From Nodosilinea sp. P-1105 (lineage in GTDB: Bacteria > Cyanobacteriota > Cyanobacteriia > Phormidesmidales > Phormidesmidaceae): DNA of 64,000 nucleotides. The notes under the pieces were generated by a model that had not been told where the DNA came from, ran no database searches, and saw nothing but the letters and a program-made list of their open reading frames with translations. The DNA lies in the NCBI RefSeq assembly GCF_012911975.1, contig NZ_SMDQ01000027.1:1-64000 (forward strand), written 5' to 3'. Made by a program: the position numbers and the translations under genes. Positions 34,109-42,678 of the stretch are shown in pieces. Positions within the stretch are counted from its first letter, which is position 1, and each line of letters begins with the position of its first letter.

Positions 34109-34567
34109 ATGGTTCAAGCTAACGCCCAGACGGTTTCCCTTCCGGCCGATAGTTACGTGGCCTTGGGCCTGGCCACCTGCTACCGCCAGCAAGATGGTGA
34201 GACGGAAGAAATCCAGGTATTCGAGCCAGTGCCTTCCGCTTACTTGGAGGCGGTATTTAAAGGGGTGGCCACCTCTTACAGCGCTATTTGTGGCACTACT
34301 TTAGGCCAAGCTTTAGCCTTAGATGTGTCTGGGTTCTCGACCGACAAAGTGGCTGTGGCTCAACCCTGTCTAGATTTTGAAGAACGGCTTTTGGCGGCGG
34401 CCCGCACCTACCAAACCCGCCCCCAGGCCATCAATTTATTACCCCTTGGTACCCTGCGGGATGATATTAACTTCTCAGTGGAAAAGAAGCGGGTGTTGAA
34501 TGGTCAGCGTAAGGTGTCGCTAGCTGACAACGTTAAGCAGCACAAATATACCCATGAAGTGCTCTAA
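34109..34567 (+). CDS. Hypothetical protein convergent with fur
   Basis: 152 residues from ATG 34109. The frame also opens at 34058, but the added residues (IDTLSMLLLFMPRI) look unrelated, and AAGGATT lies right before 34109. The sequence is soluble alpha/beta (VSLPADSYVALGLATCY, IQVFEPVPSAYLEAVFKG, ALALDVSGFSTDKVAVAQPC). A C-terminal stretch, INLLPLGTLRDDINFSVEKK, precedes a Lys/Asn-rich tail. No recognised family. It converges with fur, with a 4-base overlap at 34564-34567. Confidence 0.5.
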   Translation: MVQANAQTVSLPADSYVALGLATCYRQQDGETEEIQVFEPVPSAYLEAVFKGVATSYSAICGTTLGQALALDVSGFSTDKVAVAQPCLDFEERLLAAARTYQTRPQAINLLPLGTLRDDINFSVEKKRVLNGQRKVSLADNVKQHKYTHEVL

Positions 34568-35019
34568 GTCGGTATGATTGAACGCTGACAGGGGGGGCAA
34601 ATACCATGGATGAGCAACTGACAATCCAGCAGGTGATAGCCTGACTTATCTGCCGTCTTTGCCCCCACCTTCAGCACCGAGTCATTTTTGAATTCGATGG
34701 TTTTATTGCACCGCACACAGATCAGGTGATGGTGATGGTGAGGGGCGGGTTGGTTAATTTCGTAACGTTTTTGCCCCTCAGCTAACTCCAGTTCCCTCAG
34801 AATTCCCATGCGAGCCATTAGCTTTAAGTTGCGATAAATCGTGGATAGGCTAATGGGTTCCCCTTCTTTGTCAAGCAAGTCACAGAGATCTTCAGCACTC
34901 AGGTGAGTGCCTTCGGGTAAGTTCTGAAAGGTTTTGAGCATGGTTTCCCGTTGGGGAGTCATGCGCCAGCCTCGCTCATTGAGCTCTGCCTTTAGAGCTG
35001 TTGGAGTATATGCTGCCAT
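34564..35019 (-). CDS. fur: Fur-family transcriptional regulator, FurA-like
   Basis: 151 residues. Winged-helix domain: LKAELNERGWRMTPQRETML, LSAEDLCDLLDKEGEPISLS and TIYRNLKLMARMGILRELEL. The metal/dimer domain has HHHHHLICVRC and CQLLIHGICPPCQRS, with two CxxC pairs (CVRC and CPPC) for structural zinc and the His cluster for iron sensing. The overall wording is very close to cyanobacterial FurA (from memory), the iron-dependent repressor that also influences redox and nitrogen genes. Two TTGAGAATA boxes lie just upstream. rsmE is the next gene upstream on the same strand, 87 bases away, so transcription from a shared promoter is possible. Confidence 0.88.
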   Translation of the reverse strand: MAAYTPTALKAELNERGWRMTPQRETMLKTFQNLPEGTHLSAEDLCDLLDKEGEPISLSTIYRNLKLMARMGILRELELAEGQKRYEINQPAPHHHHHLICVRCNKTIEFKNDSVLKVGAKTADKSGYHLLDCQLLIHGICPPCQRSIIPT

Positions 35020-35055
35020 AGCTCAAATCCTCCCAAGGAATTTCAATAATCTACC

Positions 35056-35119
35056 CTTGTTGAGAATAGTAGCGAATTTTGATGGCTGTTTGCAATAGAT
35101 TTTTCTTATTGAGAATAAG
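35056..35119 (-). promoter_or_regulatory. Repeated TTGAGAATA boxes upstream of fur, candidate autoregulatory Fur sites
   Basis: CTTGTTGAGAATAGT (35056-35070) and CTTATTGAGAATAAG (35105-35119) share a core. The second is a perfect 6+3+6 inverted repeat that also spans the rsmE stop codon. Fur boxes are AT-rich inverted repeats, and fur genes are often autoregulated, so binding is plausible, but the classical GATAATGATAATC pattern is not met. Confidence 0.4.
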
Positions 35120-35864
35120 TCCGAAGACGGGCGGCGGCAAAGTCAGCAGAAAGATCTTGTACGGCGGTAATTAAGGCCAGGGCCGCTAGGGGGGCCGTAA
35201 CAGCTCTCAGGATGCGTGGCCCCAAGGATACGGGCTGTAGCCCTGCGGCGATCGCGGTGTCAATTTCAGCGGCTGTCCACCCCCCTTCGGGACCAATAGC
35301 CAGGGTTATGGGTAGGGGCTTATGGCAGTTTTGCAGGGCGGTTAGTAGGTGGGGCTCACCGCAGCGGGCCACACACAGCCAGCGGTACCCTTCCCCGGGC
35401 TGGTGTAGGTAGTCGGCCCAGGGTAGGGGAGGCAAAACCTGAGGCAATTGCAGTCGTTCAGATTGTTCCGTGGCCTCGGCGGCAATGCGTCGCCAGCGAT
35501 CTAGCTTTTTGGGGTTGGGATGATGTAGGGTGCGATCGCTAATCACCGGTTGAATTGTTGTTACCCCGAGTTCCGTCGCCTGGCGCACCACCTGGTCAAA
35601 GCCATTGCCCTTAGGTAGGGCCATTACCAGGGTAATGGGGGCGGTTGATGGCTGTAGGGGGGGCTGGGTGTTAACGATGGCGGCGGTATCAGGGGTGGTG
35701 GTAAGTTGAGCCACCCACTGCTGTCCCTGGCCATCTAGAGCAATAAAGCGATCCCCAGTGACTAGCCGCAGCACCCGGTGAAGATAGTGCTGCTGGTCTT
35801 GGGTGAGGGCAATCTGATCGGGAGTAACCTGATCAGGGGCAACAATCACACGGGGTAGAGCCAC
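35106..35864 (-). CDS. rsmE: 16S rRNA m3U1498 methyltransferase
   Basis: 252 residues starting at GTG 35864. SPOUT-class features: N-terminal PUA-like part LTQDQQHYLHRVLRLVTGDR, the KGNGFDQVVRQATELGVTTI block, the SAM knot region LAIGPEGGWTAAEIDTAIAA and LGPRILRAVTAPLAALALIT at the end. RsmE methylates U1498 of 16S rRNA. Lone gene upstream of fur; the stop codon lies in the fur promoter region. Confidence 0.92.
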   Translation of the reverse strand: MALPRVIVAPDQVTPDQIALTQDQQHYLHRVLRLVTGDRFIALDGQGQQWVAQLTTTPDTAAIVNTQPPLQPSTAPITLVMALPKGNGFDQVVRQATELGVTTIQPVISDRTLHHPNPKKLDRWRRIAAEATEQSERLQLPQVLPPLPWADYLHQPGEGYRWLCVARCGEPHLLTALQNCHKPLPITLAIGPEGGWTAAEIDTAIAAGLQPVSLGPRILRAVTAPLAALALITAVQDLSADFAAARLRTYSQ

Positions 35865-36269
35865 GGGTAAGTCCTAAAATCTAAGATGCCATAGTAATGG
35901 CCCCCAACCCATCGATTGAGAGCCATTGCTACGATATAACGTGTTCTGTATAGTACCGTCTACATAAGAACCCTACGGTTCAAGCCAACTATAAATTAAG
36001 TTTCGTAAGGAAACAACCAAAAAACATGAAGTTTTCTTGTGATTGTCCCTTTCCCTACGAATTGTTGACAAACGTTTTCAGCTAGAAGGTTGGTGCAGGC
36101 TCTAAGGCGACTTTTGGATGAAAAAATACCTCCGTAGGCTGGGCACGCAAGCTTTGCCCAGCGACCGATAGCCCAGCTGGGCACGGGCAAGACCCTTTGC
36201 CCAGCCTACGTTAAGGGAAAATCTTTCCTGTAGATCACCAAAGGTTCTGCCTGATTGATTTTCCTGGTG
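35865..36269. other. Gap with a 13-bp inverted repeat around 36133-36210
   Basis: CGTAGGCTGGGCA at 36133-36145 is exactly complementary to TGCCCAGCCTACG at 36198-36210. Between them is a further TGGGCA/TGCCCA nested copy (GCCCAGCTGGGC), giving a long hairpin related to the GTAGGGTGGGC family. No gene. Confidence 0.65.
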
Positions 36270-37001
36270 CTAGCGACTTAGTACCCCGGGGGATTGTTGG
36301 ATCGGCACAACATCTAGCACATCCAACTGGGCGCAATATTTGAGGTCGGCTTCGTTATCTAGGCGCAGTAGTCGTTGCCCATGGCTGGCGTAGTGCATCA
36401 AATCTAGCAGTTGGTCCTGCCATTGCAGATATAGACTCACAGATGCGATCGCCGCGTCATTACCGGCTAGGTCTTTAAACGTTTGGCCTGTGGCGGCAAT
36501 CACCCCGTGGATAATCGCTCCAGCACACACTGTATCTTCTAACGAATAGGTGCCCTCCCAGCCGGAACCCACCAGCCAAACCGTGGCGGGTTGATGGTGG
36601 AGCAGAAAGTCGACCACTGCCTGGCGGGTGGTCAGGGCCGCTGTAATCACCATCGGCGCATGTTCGATCTGCTTTAAACAGCGGGTACCGTTGGTGGTGC
36701 TCATAAACAACCGCTTTCCCTGGGAGCGCTCCGCAGAGTGATCGAGCGGAGAATTGCCCAAGTCGCACCCATCCACTTTGGCACCACCCCGCTCCCCCGC
36801 TAGCAGGCGCTTATCCGCAGGCCAACTGGCACCAGTAGACAGCAGGTCGTCAATATTACTAAACACTTGGATGGCTTCAGCCCCAGCCTCAAGGGCTGCC
36901 GCCATGGTGGAGGTGGCCCGTAGCACATCAATCGCCACGGCGCAAGCTGGGCTGCCATCGCCGGGCACTTCTTCGGGAGTGTGGTACAGAAATAATTTCA
37001 C
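36270..37001 (-). CDS. comB: 2-phosphosulfolactate phosphatase family protein
   Basis: 243 residues from GTG 37001. ComB hallmarks: [60 protein letters not shown] and [22 protein letters not shown]. The classic ComB acts in coenzyme M synthesis in archaea; in cyanobacteria, which lack coenzyme M, the substrate is uncertain. So the family call is good, the physiological role open. Confidence 0.88.
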   Translation of the reverse strand: MKLFLYHTPEEVPGDGSPACAVAIDVLRATSTMAAALEAGAEAIQVFSNIDDLLSTGASWPADKRLLAGERGGAKVDGCDLGNSPLDHSAERSQGKRLFMSTTNGTRCLKQIEHAPMVITAALTTRQAVVDFLLHHQPATVWLVGSGWEGTYSLEDTVCAGAIIHGVIAATGQTFKDLAGNDAAIASVSLYLQWQDQLLDLMHYASHGQRLLRLDNEADLKYCAQLDVLDVVPIQQSPGVLSR

Positions 37002-37072
37002 AGCTGGAGAGTCTCAACCTAGTACGGATCACCAATGTTTCATTCTATGCGGGGAGCCGTACCCTTTTTACC

Positions 37073-37101
37073 AAAAAAAGGAGCACCCAAGGGGTACTCC
37101 T
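37073..37101 (-). terminator. Terminator of the DUF4912 gene
   Basis: On the minus strand AGGAGTACCC and GGGTGCTCCT form a stem with a short loop, followed by seven T residues (AAAAAAA at 37073-37079 on the plus strand). It lies 35 bases after the stop at 37136. A textbook rho-independent signal. Confidence 0.8.
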
Positions 37102-37135
37102 CGACAGGTGATTCTGCGTTAAGCAAACGGACGAC

Positions 37136-38392
37136 TTAGGGCAGCCACTCTAGCACCGCATCTTCTTTGGTGTTGGTGCGGCGGGAGAGGGTCTGCCGAT
37201 CAAAGGTCATATGGATGGATCGGGTCTGCTCACCATCGGCGGCGACGGCCATAATCGGGTAGTCGATATTGCCATCTTGGAAGGACATCTGGAAGCGGAA
37301 GGTGCCATCGGAGTTGAGTTTGATCGGCTTGCCGCCGATGGTAACGGTGGCGTCGGGTTCGGTGGCACCGTAGACAATCAACTCAGCGTCAGCCACTAGC
37401 CAGAATTGGCGAGGGCGAATCGGTGGGGCCGAGGCCGAAAAGCCAACCCCAGACATGGTCAACCCAGACATGTTGGGCACCATACCGGGCACAGCCCCAG
37501 GCACAGCCCACAGCCCAGCCCCGGAGGGGAAGACATAGGAACTAACCGGTGCCGCTGGCAAAGCATAGGAACTGATCACTGAGCCGGGCACATGCTGCAT
37601 TGAGCCAAACAGAGATCCGGCTACCCGCTGGGCTTCGGCCCCCTGGGTCATGGCAAAGATGTTGTCGTAGATCGGGCTGCCATGGTCGCTGAGGCGCTGA
37701 CTGGGATGCTTCAGGGACATCAGCGTCTTACCGCGCAGGTCAGCCTGCCAGTCAACGGTCATGAAGTGGTCTTCGACCCATTCGGAGGGGTACACCGGGG
37801 GAATGTGAACCGGCAGGGAACGGGCGAGGACCAGCCAGCGGCCATCGTTAGTGATATAGCCAATTTCAGCCACGTAGTCGCGATCGCTGACTGGAATTGG
37901 CAGATACCACTCCCGTGCCATTTCATCACATTCATACTGCTGCAAACTATGGGGCGCTTGGTAAGTGAGGTCAATATCGGTGACATCGTAGAACCGCAGG
38001 GCCAGCTTGGCGCCCCCCTGCCGCCGCAACACCTCCTTATGGTCTTGGGGCACATCCCAGTAGGCATAGGCCCACTGAGGATCACGGGGCATCAACACAA
38101 TCCGACTTTCGCCATAGCCACCGGGTAAATCCGCCAGGCCATCATCCACGCTAGCCAGGGTATTTGTTGGGGCTGGCGCCATAGCCGGGGCGGCGGCTGG
38201 GGTGGTGGCGGCTTGGGGTGGGGCCGCAGCGGGGGGCACCTGCTCCTGAACCCGCTTCGCGTCCACGGCCTGAATAGCCGCGATCAATTCAGTCTTACGC
38301 ATGCGGCTGTAGCGAGAGACCTCATAGTCGCTGGCAACCTTACGGAGTTGCCGCAGTGTCATTTCTTCAAGGGGGGGACGAGGCTGAGACAT
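37136..38392 (-). CDS. DUF4912 protein with N-terminal SAP/Rho_N-like domain
   Basis: 418 residues from ATG 38392 (AGGAG 10 bases upstream); the frame extends ten codons further. Residues 5-38 (MTLRQLRKVASDYEVSRYSR, then MRKTELIAAIQA) form a Rho_N/SAP-type helical motif associated with nucleic-acid binding. After an Ala/Pro linker (about 50-90) comes the DUF4912 domain: SRIVLMPRDPQWAYAYWDVP, LRFYDVTDIDL and REWYLPIPVSDRDYVAEIGY. A Gly/Ser/Pro-rich stretch and a C-terminal beta domain (YGATEPDATVTIGGKPIKLN) follow. Function unknown. It has a strong own terminator. Confidence 0.75.
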   Translation of the reverse strand: MSQPRPPLEEMTLRQLRKVASDYEVSRYSRMRKTELIAAIQAVDAKRVQEQVPPAAAPPQAATTPAAAPAMAPAPTNTLASVDDGLADLPGGYGESRIVLMPRDPQWAYAYWDVPQDHKEVLRRQGGAKLALRFYDVTDIDLTYQAPHSLQQYECDEMAREWYLPIPVSDRDYVAEIGYITNDGRWLVLARSLPVHIPPVYPSEWVEDHFMTVDWQADLRGKTLMSLKHPSQRLSDHGSPIYDNIFAMTQGAEAQRVAGSLFGSMQHVPGSVISSYALPAAPVSSYVFPSGAGLWAVPGAVPGMVPNMSGLTMSGVGFSASAPPIRPRQFWLVADAELIVYGATEPDATVTIGGKPIKLNSDGTFRFQMSFQDGNIDYPIMAVAADGEQTRSIHMTFDRQTLSRRTNTKEDAVLEWLP

Positions 38393-38729
38393 AGACACGC
38401 TTCTCCTATGGGAACTGAACAACTTGGAACTAAACGCTGAGCCCTAGGGTGACCTCTAGAAAACGTTCTCCCCAGTAGTGGGCAGTGCCCACCCTACGGC
38501 TAAAGAGTTGGAAGTCAAACAGATGGGAACCCAACAACTGACCTGTGGACAAGCTGCAAACTGGAGCAATGAGACCAATGGGATCCAAAAGTCCTCTGCA
38601 ATCACCTAAGATGGATGCCCCGAGCCAAGGCGGGGATCAATCTTTGCCAGGTACTATGACAAAAAAGAAAGCTGGGATCAACCCTCTATCAAGGCTTTTC
38701 TGGTGATTGCAGCGAGGATTAAGGGGTTC
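38393..38729. other. Gap upstream of the DUF4912 gene, with GTAGGGTGGGC repeat
   Basis: About 340 bases. GTGGGCAGTGCCCACCCTAC at 38478-38497 is a palindromic member of the GTAGGGTGGGC family. Several TTGG/GGAT repeats follow. No gene seen. Confidence 0.55.
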
Positions 38730-38769
38730 GGGGATCAAAATGTCAAAATATCATGACATTTTGATCCCC
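38730..38769. promoter_or_regulatory. Perfect 16-bp inverted repeat, candidate operator or hairpin
   Basis: GGGGATCAAAATGTCA at 38730-38745 and its exact complement TGACATTTTGATCCCC at 38754-38769, with the 8-base spacer AAATATCA. A third partial copy, CATTTTGATCTCGG, occurs at 38797-38810. It stands 118 bases before the DUF2993 gene. It could be a protein-binding site or a cruciform/RNA hairpin; there is no T run for a terminator. Confidence 0.6.
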
Positions 38770-38887
38770 GTGAGTGTATTTACGTCATGAATTAAAAACA
38801 TTTTGATCTCGGCGGGGTGTGTGCGACATCTTTGTTAAAGTCTGGAAGGATATCCAGCCTACGCATTCCTTGAGGATTTGATGATCG

Positions 38888-39676
38888 ATGCCGTCCAACT
38901 CGATTAGCTCTGCGGATAACCGCTCGACTTCATCAGTGACCTCCGGGCGAGGCAGCCGTCTGATTAGCCGGATCCTGTCTCCGGCGATTCGCCTTTGGTT
39001 GCAGACCCAGCTGGACCATATTGAAGGGCTTGATTTTCGGGTTAACGGTAGCGATCGCCAGATTTTGTCGGGTCATGTGCCCCAGGTGACGGCGTCAGCC
39101 CAGCAGGCGATTTATCGGGGGTTGCACGTCAGCCAGGTGACTGTAGCGGCCACCGATATCTATGTCAATTTGGGGCAGATAGTGCGAGGCAAGCCCCTGA
39201 AATTATTGCGGTCATTCCCGGTGAGTGGGCAGATAGCGGTGCAAGCGGCCGATTTACAAGCGTCCTTAGGCTCGGCGTTGCTGGGCGATGGGCTGCAAGA
39301 CCTGCTGCAACGGCTGTGGCACAGTCGCCCTGAGTTAAATCAGTGGTCGACTGTGGCATCGACTACTCGAGAATCGACCCCCAGCATTCGGGAGATACAG
39401 TTGGGGGCTGATCAGTGCACCCTGGTCTGGGCCGTGGCGGCTGATCAGTTTCTGGCCATGGAAGCCCGCTTAACCCTGGTGGATGGGCGCTGGCTATGTT
39501 TGCAACAACCAACCCTGACCCTGCAGCCACCTGACCCCTGTTCTGGGGCAGCGAACCCCATAGTTGTAGACGATGTGAGGTTTGATCTAGGCCCTGAAAC
39601 CGATATTCAAACCCTGACAGTGACCCCCGCCGCCATTACCCTAGAGGGCACGGTCCAGGTGATCGCCGCCACCTAA
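38888..39676 (+). CDS. DUF2993 domain-containing protein
   Basis: 262 residues. Residues about 20-250 match DUF2993 (LmeA-like) in pattern: SPAIRLWLQTQLDHIEGLDF, LSGHVPQVTASAQQAIYRGL, ATDIYVNLGQIVRGKPLKLL, a lipid-binding-type beta sandwich. No clear signal peptide, since the N-terminal 25 residues are Ser/Arg-rich; the family in other bacteria is linked to envelope lipid handling. Lone gene after a long palindrome. Confidence 0.7.
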   Translation: MPSNSISSADNRSTSSVTSGRGSRLISRILSPAIRLWLQTQLDHIEGLDFRVNGSDRQILSGHVPQVTASAQQAIYRGLHVSQVTVAATDIYVNLGQIVRGKPLKLLRSFPVSGQIAVQAADLQASLGSALLGDGLQDLLQRLWHSRPELNQWSTVASTTRESTPSIREIQLGADQCTLVWAVAADQFLAMEARLTLVDGRWLCLQQPTLTLQPPDPCSGAANPIVVDDVRFDLGPETDIQTLTVTPAAITLEGTVQVIAAT

Positions 39677-39710
39677 GGCAACGGCTGGACAATAGGCTTT
39701 CCAATGGCAG

Positions 39711-39726
39711 GCGCAGCCCACCCTAC
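39711..39726. repeat. GTAGGGTGGGC family half-copy
   Basis: GCAGCCCACCCTACAG in the gap behind the DUF2993 gene. It is one arm of the palindrome seen at 24719 and 38478. Confidence 0.5.
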
Positions 39727-39873
39727 AGTAGCCCTGCTCCCTGATGCCAATGCTGATTCTGCTCACAACAATTCTCATTTTGGGTCGCTGTCGTTCGGCC
39801 TGAGCTTGTCGTCAGCGGTCAGTACACTGGGGGTGTCTGCGTTCTTCTGTCTTCTCTTTTCGTTCTTTAGCTA

Positions 39874-40572
39874 ATGTCTGCCCCAGCACCCATTCCTGAC
39901 ACCACCCTGGTTTTAGCCATGAGCTTGGATGGCAAAATTGCCGATGTCCAGCGGGGGGCGGCTCGGTTTTCGTCGTCGGCAGATTTGGCCCATTTAGAAC
40001 AGCGGGTGGCGGCGGTGGACGGGGTCTTGTTTGGGGGGGGTACCCTGCGGGCCTATGGCACCGCCTTGTCCGTGCGTCACCCGCACCTATTGGCTCAGCG
40101 ACAACAAGGGGGAAAGCCGCCTCAGCCCTTACAAATGGTTTGGTCCCCCTCGGGTCAGTTGGACCCCCAAGCTCAGTTTTTTCGGCAACCTATCCCCCGG
40201 GGGTTGATCACCACGGCTATGGGGGCCCGCAACTGGGATTCAGAGCAGTTTCAGCGCATTTGGGTGATGCCAGAATCGCGCACTCACCCCTGGGATTGGC
40301 CTTGGCTGCTAGCTCAGCTGCAACAGGAGGGAATACACACCCTGGCGCTGCTGGGCGGGGGCACCCTGACGGCAGAATTGCTGCGCTGCCGCTGTGTGCA
40401 TGAAATTTACCTCACCCTTTGTCCGTTGCTGTTGGGGGGAGTCACCGCCCCTACCCCGGTGGATGGACCTGGGTTTTTAGCGGCTGTGGCCCCTCGGTTG
40501 AAACTGTTGTCCCATCGAACAGTGGAGGACGAAGTGTTTTTACACTATCGGGTTTTGCCACCTGACGGTTAA
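39874..40572 (+). CDS. RibD C-terminal/dihydrofolate-reductase-like NADPH reductase
   Basis: 232 residues. TTLVLAMSLDGKIADVQRGA at the N-terminus is the typical start of RibD_C/DHFR-like reductases. VAAVDGVLFGGGTLRAYGTA, HTLALLGGGTLTAELLRCRC and HEIYLTLCPLLLGGVTAPTP complete the nucleotide-binding fold. In riboflavin synthesis the domain reduces the pyrimidine intermediate; stand-alone copies may act on other substrates. It lacks the deaminase half of a full RibD. Lone gene; the ATG is at 39874 with weak ribosome-binding site. Confidence 0.8.
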   Translation: MSAPAPIPDTTLVLAMSLDGKIADVQRGAARFSSSADLAHLEQRVAAVDGVLFGGGTLRAYGTALSVRHPHLLAQRQQGGKPPQPLQMVWSPSGQLDPQAQFFRQPIPRGLITTAMGARNWDSEQFQRIWVMPESRTHPWDWPWLLAQLQQEGIHTLALLGGGTLTAELLRCRCVHEIYLTLCPLLLGGVTAPTPVDGPGFLAAVAPRLKLLSHRTVEDEVFLHYRVLPPDG

Positions 40573-40645
40573 AGGCTGAGCTGCAGGCAGGGATAAATTC
40601 CTTTACCCTAGTCAATAATCCTTGTTCCTTACTGGCTGATGATCT

Positions 40646-41818
40646 ATGGGCTATCCGTCTGTGCCGCCGCTGACTGCCACCTGGATTCGCCACATTGAGG
40701 AGGTACCAGAGGCTCTGTGGGATGAGTTGGCTCAGCCCCTGGTGACGCCGTTTTTGGAATGGCATTGGCTGCACAATATGGAGCGCTCTGGCAGCGTCGG
40801 GGCGAATGCGGGCTGGCTGCCCTGCCACCTGACCCTGTGGCGGGGTAAGACCTTGATAGGGGCAGCCCCCCTGTACCTGAAGGGCCACAGCTATGGTGAG
40901 TTTGTGTTTGACCATCAGTGGGCTGACCTGGCGGAGCGGTTGGGGGTGCAGTACTACCCGAAGTTGTTGGGCATGTCCCCCTTTACCCCAGCGGAGGGCT
41001 ATCGTTTTTTAATTGCCCCAGGGGAAGATGAAGCGGCTGTGACCCTGGCCATGGTAGAAGCGATTGATGGATTTTGCGATCGCAACAATATTTCGGGCTG
41101 TCATTTTCTCTACGTCGATCCCCAATGGCGGGCGACCATGACCCAGTTGGGCTTTTCCCAGTGGTTGCACCACAGCTACGTGTGGCAAAACCACAACTTT
41201 GACGACTTCGATGATTACCTGAGTCAATTCAATGCCAACCAGCGACGCAATATCAAGCGGGAACGTAAGGCGATGGCTACGGCGGGTCTGCGGCTAGAGG
41301 CGGTGACTGGCGACGCCATCAGTAAGCCCCTGTGCAACCTGATGTACGACTTTTATGGCGACACTTGCGACAAATTTGGCTGGTGGGGCAGTAAGTACCT
41401 CAGCCGCAAGTTTTTTCAGCTGCTGCACCATAACTATCGCCATCGTATGGTGTTTTTCGCCGCCTATGACGACGACGATCGCGATCCGATTGGTATGTCA
41501 TTTTGCCTGACTAAGGGTGATCGCCTCTATGGTCGCTACTGGGGTTCTAGGGTGGAGGTGAACAACTTGCACTTCAATGCCTGCTACTATGCGCCGATCG
41601 AGTGGGCGATCGCCAATGGCATTGATCTATTTGACCCCGGGGCTGGGGGGCGGCACAAAAAGCGACGAGGCTTTCCAGCCCTGGGCAACTATAGTTTGCA
41701 CCGATTCTACCAGCCCCGCTTACAAACCCTGCTGACTCGCTATATTGCTGAAGTCAATCAGCTAGAGCAAACAGAAATCGACGCCATTAATGCCGAGCTG
41801 CCTTTGAAACGGCCTTAG
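40646..41818 (+). CDS. FemAB/GNAT-like protein of the COG3146 (peptidogalycan biosynthesis) family
   Basis: 390 residues. The characteristic segments are TPFLEWHWLHNMERSGSVG, LTLWRGKTLIGAAPLYLKGH, YGEFVFDHQWADLAERLGVQ, LSQFNANQRRNIKRERKAMA, KFGWWGSKYLSRKFFQLLHH and LFDPGAGGRHKKRRGFPALG. These belong to the family often annotated peptidogalycan biosynthesis or GNAT N-acetyltransferase (DUF482). The true substrate is not established in any organism I can recall. No signal peptide, so cytoplasmic. Lone gene. Confidence 0.78.
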   Translation: MGYPSVPPLTATWIRHIEEVPEALWDELAQPLVTPFLEWHWLHNMERSGSVGANAGWLPCHLTLWRGKTLIGAAPLYLKGHSYGEFVFDHQWADLAERLGVQYYPKLLGMSPFTPAEGYRFLIAPGEDEAAVTLAMVEAIDGFCDRNNISGCHFLYVDPQWRATMTQLGFSQWLHHSYVWQNHNFDDFDDYLSQFNANQRRNIKRERKAMATAGLRLEAVTGDAISKPLCNLMYDFYGDTCDKFGWWGSKYLSRKFFQLLHHNYRHRMVFFAAYDDDDRDPIGMSFCLTKGDRLYGRYWGSRVEVNNLHFNACYYAPIEWAIANGIDLFDPGAGGRHKKRRGFPALGNYSLHRFYQPRLQTLLTRYIAEVNQLEQTEIDAINAELPLKRP

Positions 41819-41899
41819 GGAGCAAGTGCGATACCGTGCGATACCATAGAAGGCCACGCCCTATGGTTTGTAGTGCACCTTCTAAGCCCCACTTTTGTG

Positions 41900-42307
41900 A
41901 TGACGATACCGCCTACCCCTCAACCCTTAGACAACGTCCAACGTCAGGCGTTAGACGATCAGCTGTCTAAGCGATTTATCGCCCTGGACCCAGGGGGATA
42001 CTTTTTAATTTATGTCGATAACACCCAGGGCTTAATCTACGCCCAACACTTTGCCAACACGATTAACGAAAAAGGCCTCGCCTGCGACCCAGTCACCGGC
42101 AAACCCTTGCCCGTGCGAGGCCCTGTAGAACGAGTACCCACCCACACCTACAGCGGCCGCACGGCCAAAGAACTGTGTATCGCCATTTTCGAAGATGCTG
42201 GCACCCCCTGCCCGATTAGCTACCTCGATCATGCCGCCTATCTAGGGCGGGAGTTTATGCGAGCAGAGGCTGCTCTCAACACCAACGCCCCCTACATTCA
42301 GGACTAA
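41900..42307 (+). CDS. DUF4346 domain-containing protein
   Basis: 135 residues from ATG 41900; an earlier in-frame start at 41873 adds nine residues of unlikely coding. The core is SKRFIALDPGGYFLIYVD, GLIYAQHFANTINEKGLACD, HTYSGRTAKELCIAIFEDAG and ISYLDHAAYLGREFMRAEAA, the dihydropteroate-synthase-related DUF4346 pattern as I remember it. Soluble. It converges with the coiled-coil gene, the stops overlapping by 4 bases. Confidence 0.65.
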   Translation: MTIPPTPQPLDNVQRQALDDQLSKRFIALDPGGYFLIYVDNTQGLIYAQHFANTINEKGLACDPVTGKPLPVRGPVERVPTHTYSGRTAKELCIAIFEDAGTPCPISYLDHAAYLGREFMRAEAALNTNAPYIQD

Positions 42308-42678
42308 TGGACACGGGCCGCGAGTAACTGCTCTTCTAGGGCGGCAATACGGTGGTAAGCGGCTGTGAGCTGGGCCGTCAGGCGCTGAATCTGCACATCC
42401 TGAGAAATGTTGGCCTCATTATTCTGCCGTTCTAGATCTAGGTAGCTGCTATCCACCAGAATATCTTTGTGCTCACAGACGGTGTCTAGCAGACTGGGAT
42501 TGGATTTTGGAGTGTATCGGTTGACTGGCTGCCCCACCTTAAAGTTACTGATATCGCTAGATGATGGATAGCCTGAAGCTAAAACAGTGGAGACCTGACT
42601 GTTAATTTGATCAATCATCTGGTGCAGCGCGTCAACTTTAGTAGTCAAAACCACGACTTGCTCTTGAATGGAGTCCAT
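42304..42678 (-). CDS. Coiled-coil hypothetical protein
   Basis: 124 residues. Two heptad-rich helices, VVVLTTKVDALHQMIDQINS and VQIQRLTAQLTAAYHRIAAL, flank a short polar region with Pro/Ser (NRYTPKSNPSLLD). No membrane segment. No family recognised. Confidence 0.5.
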   Translation of the reverse strand: MDSIQEQVVVLTTKVDALHQMIDQINSQVSTVLASGYPSSSDISNFKVGQPVNRYTPKSNPSLLDTVCEHKDILVDSSYLDLERQNNEANISQDVQIQRLTAQLTAAYHRIAALEEQLLAARVH

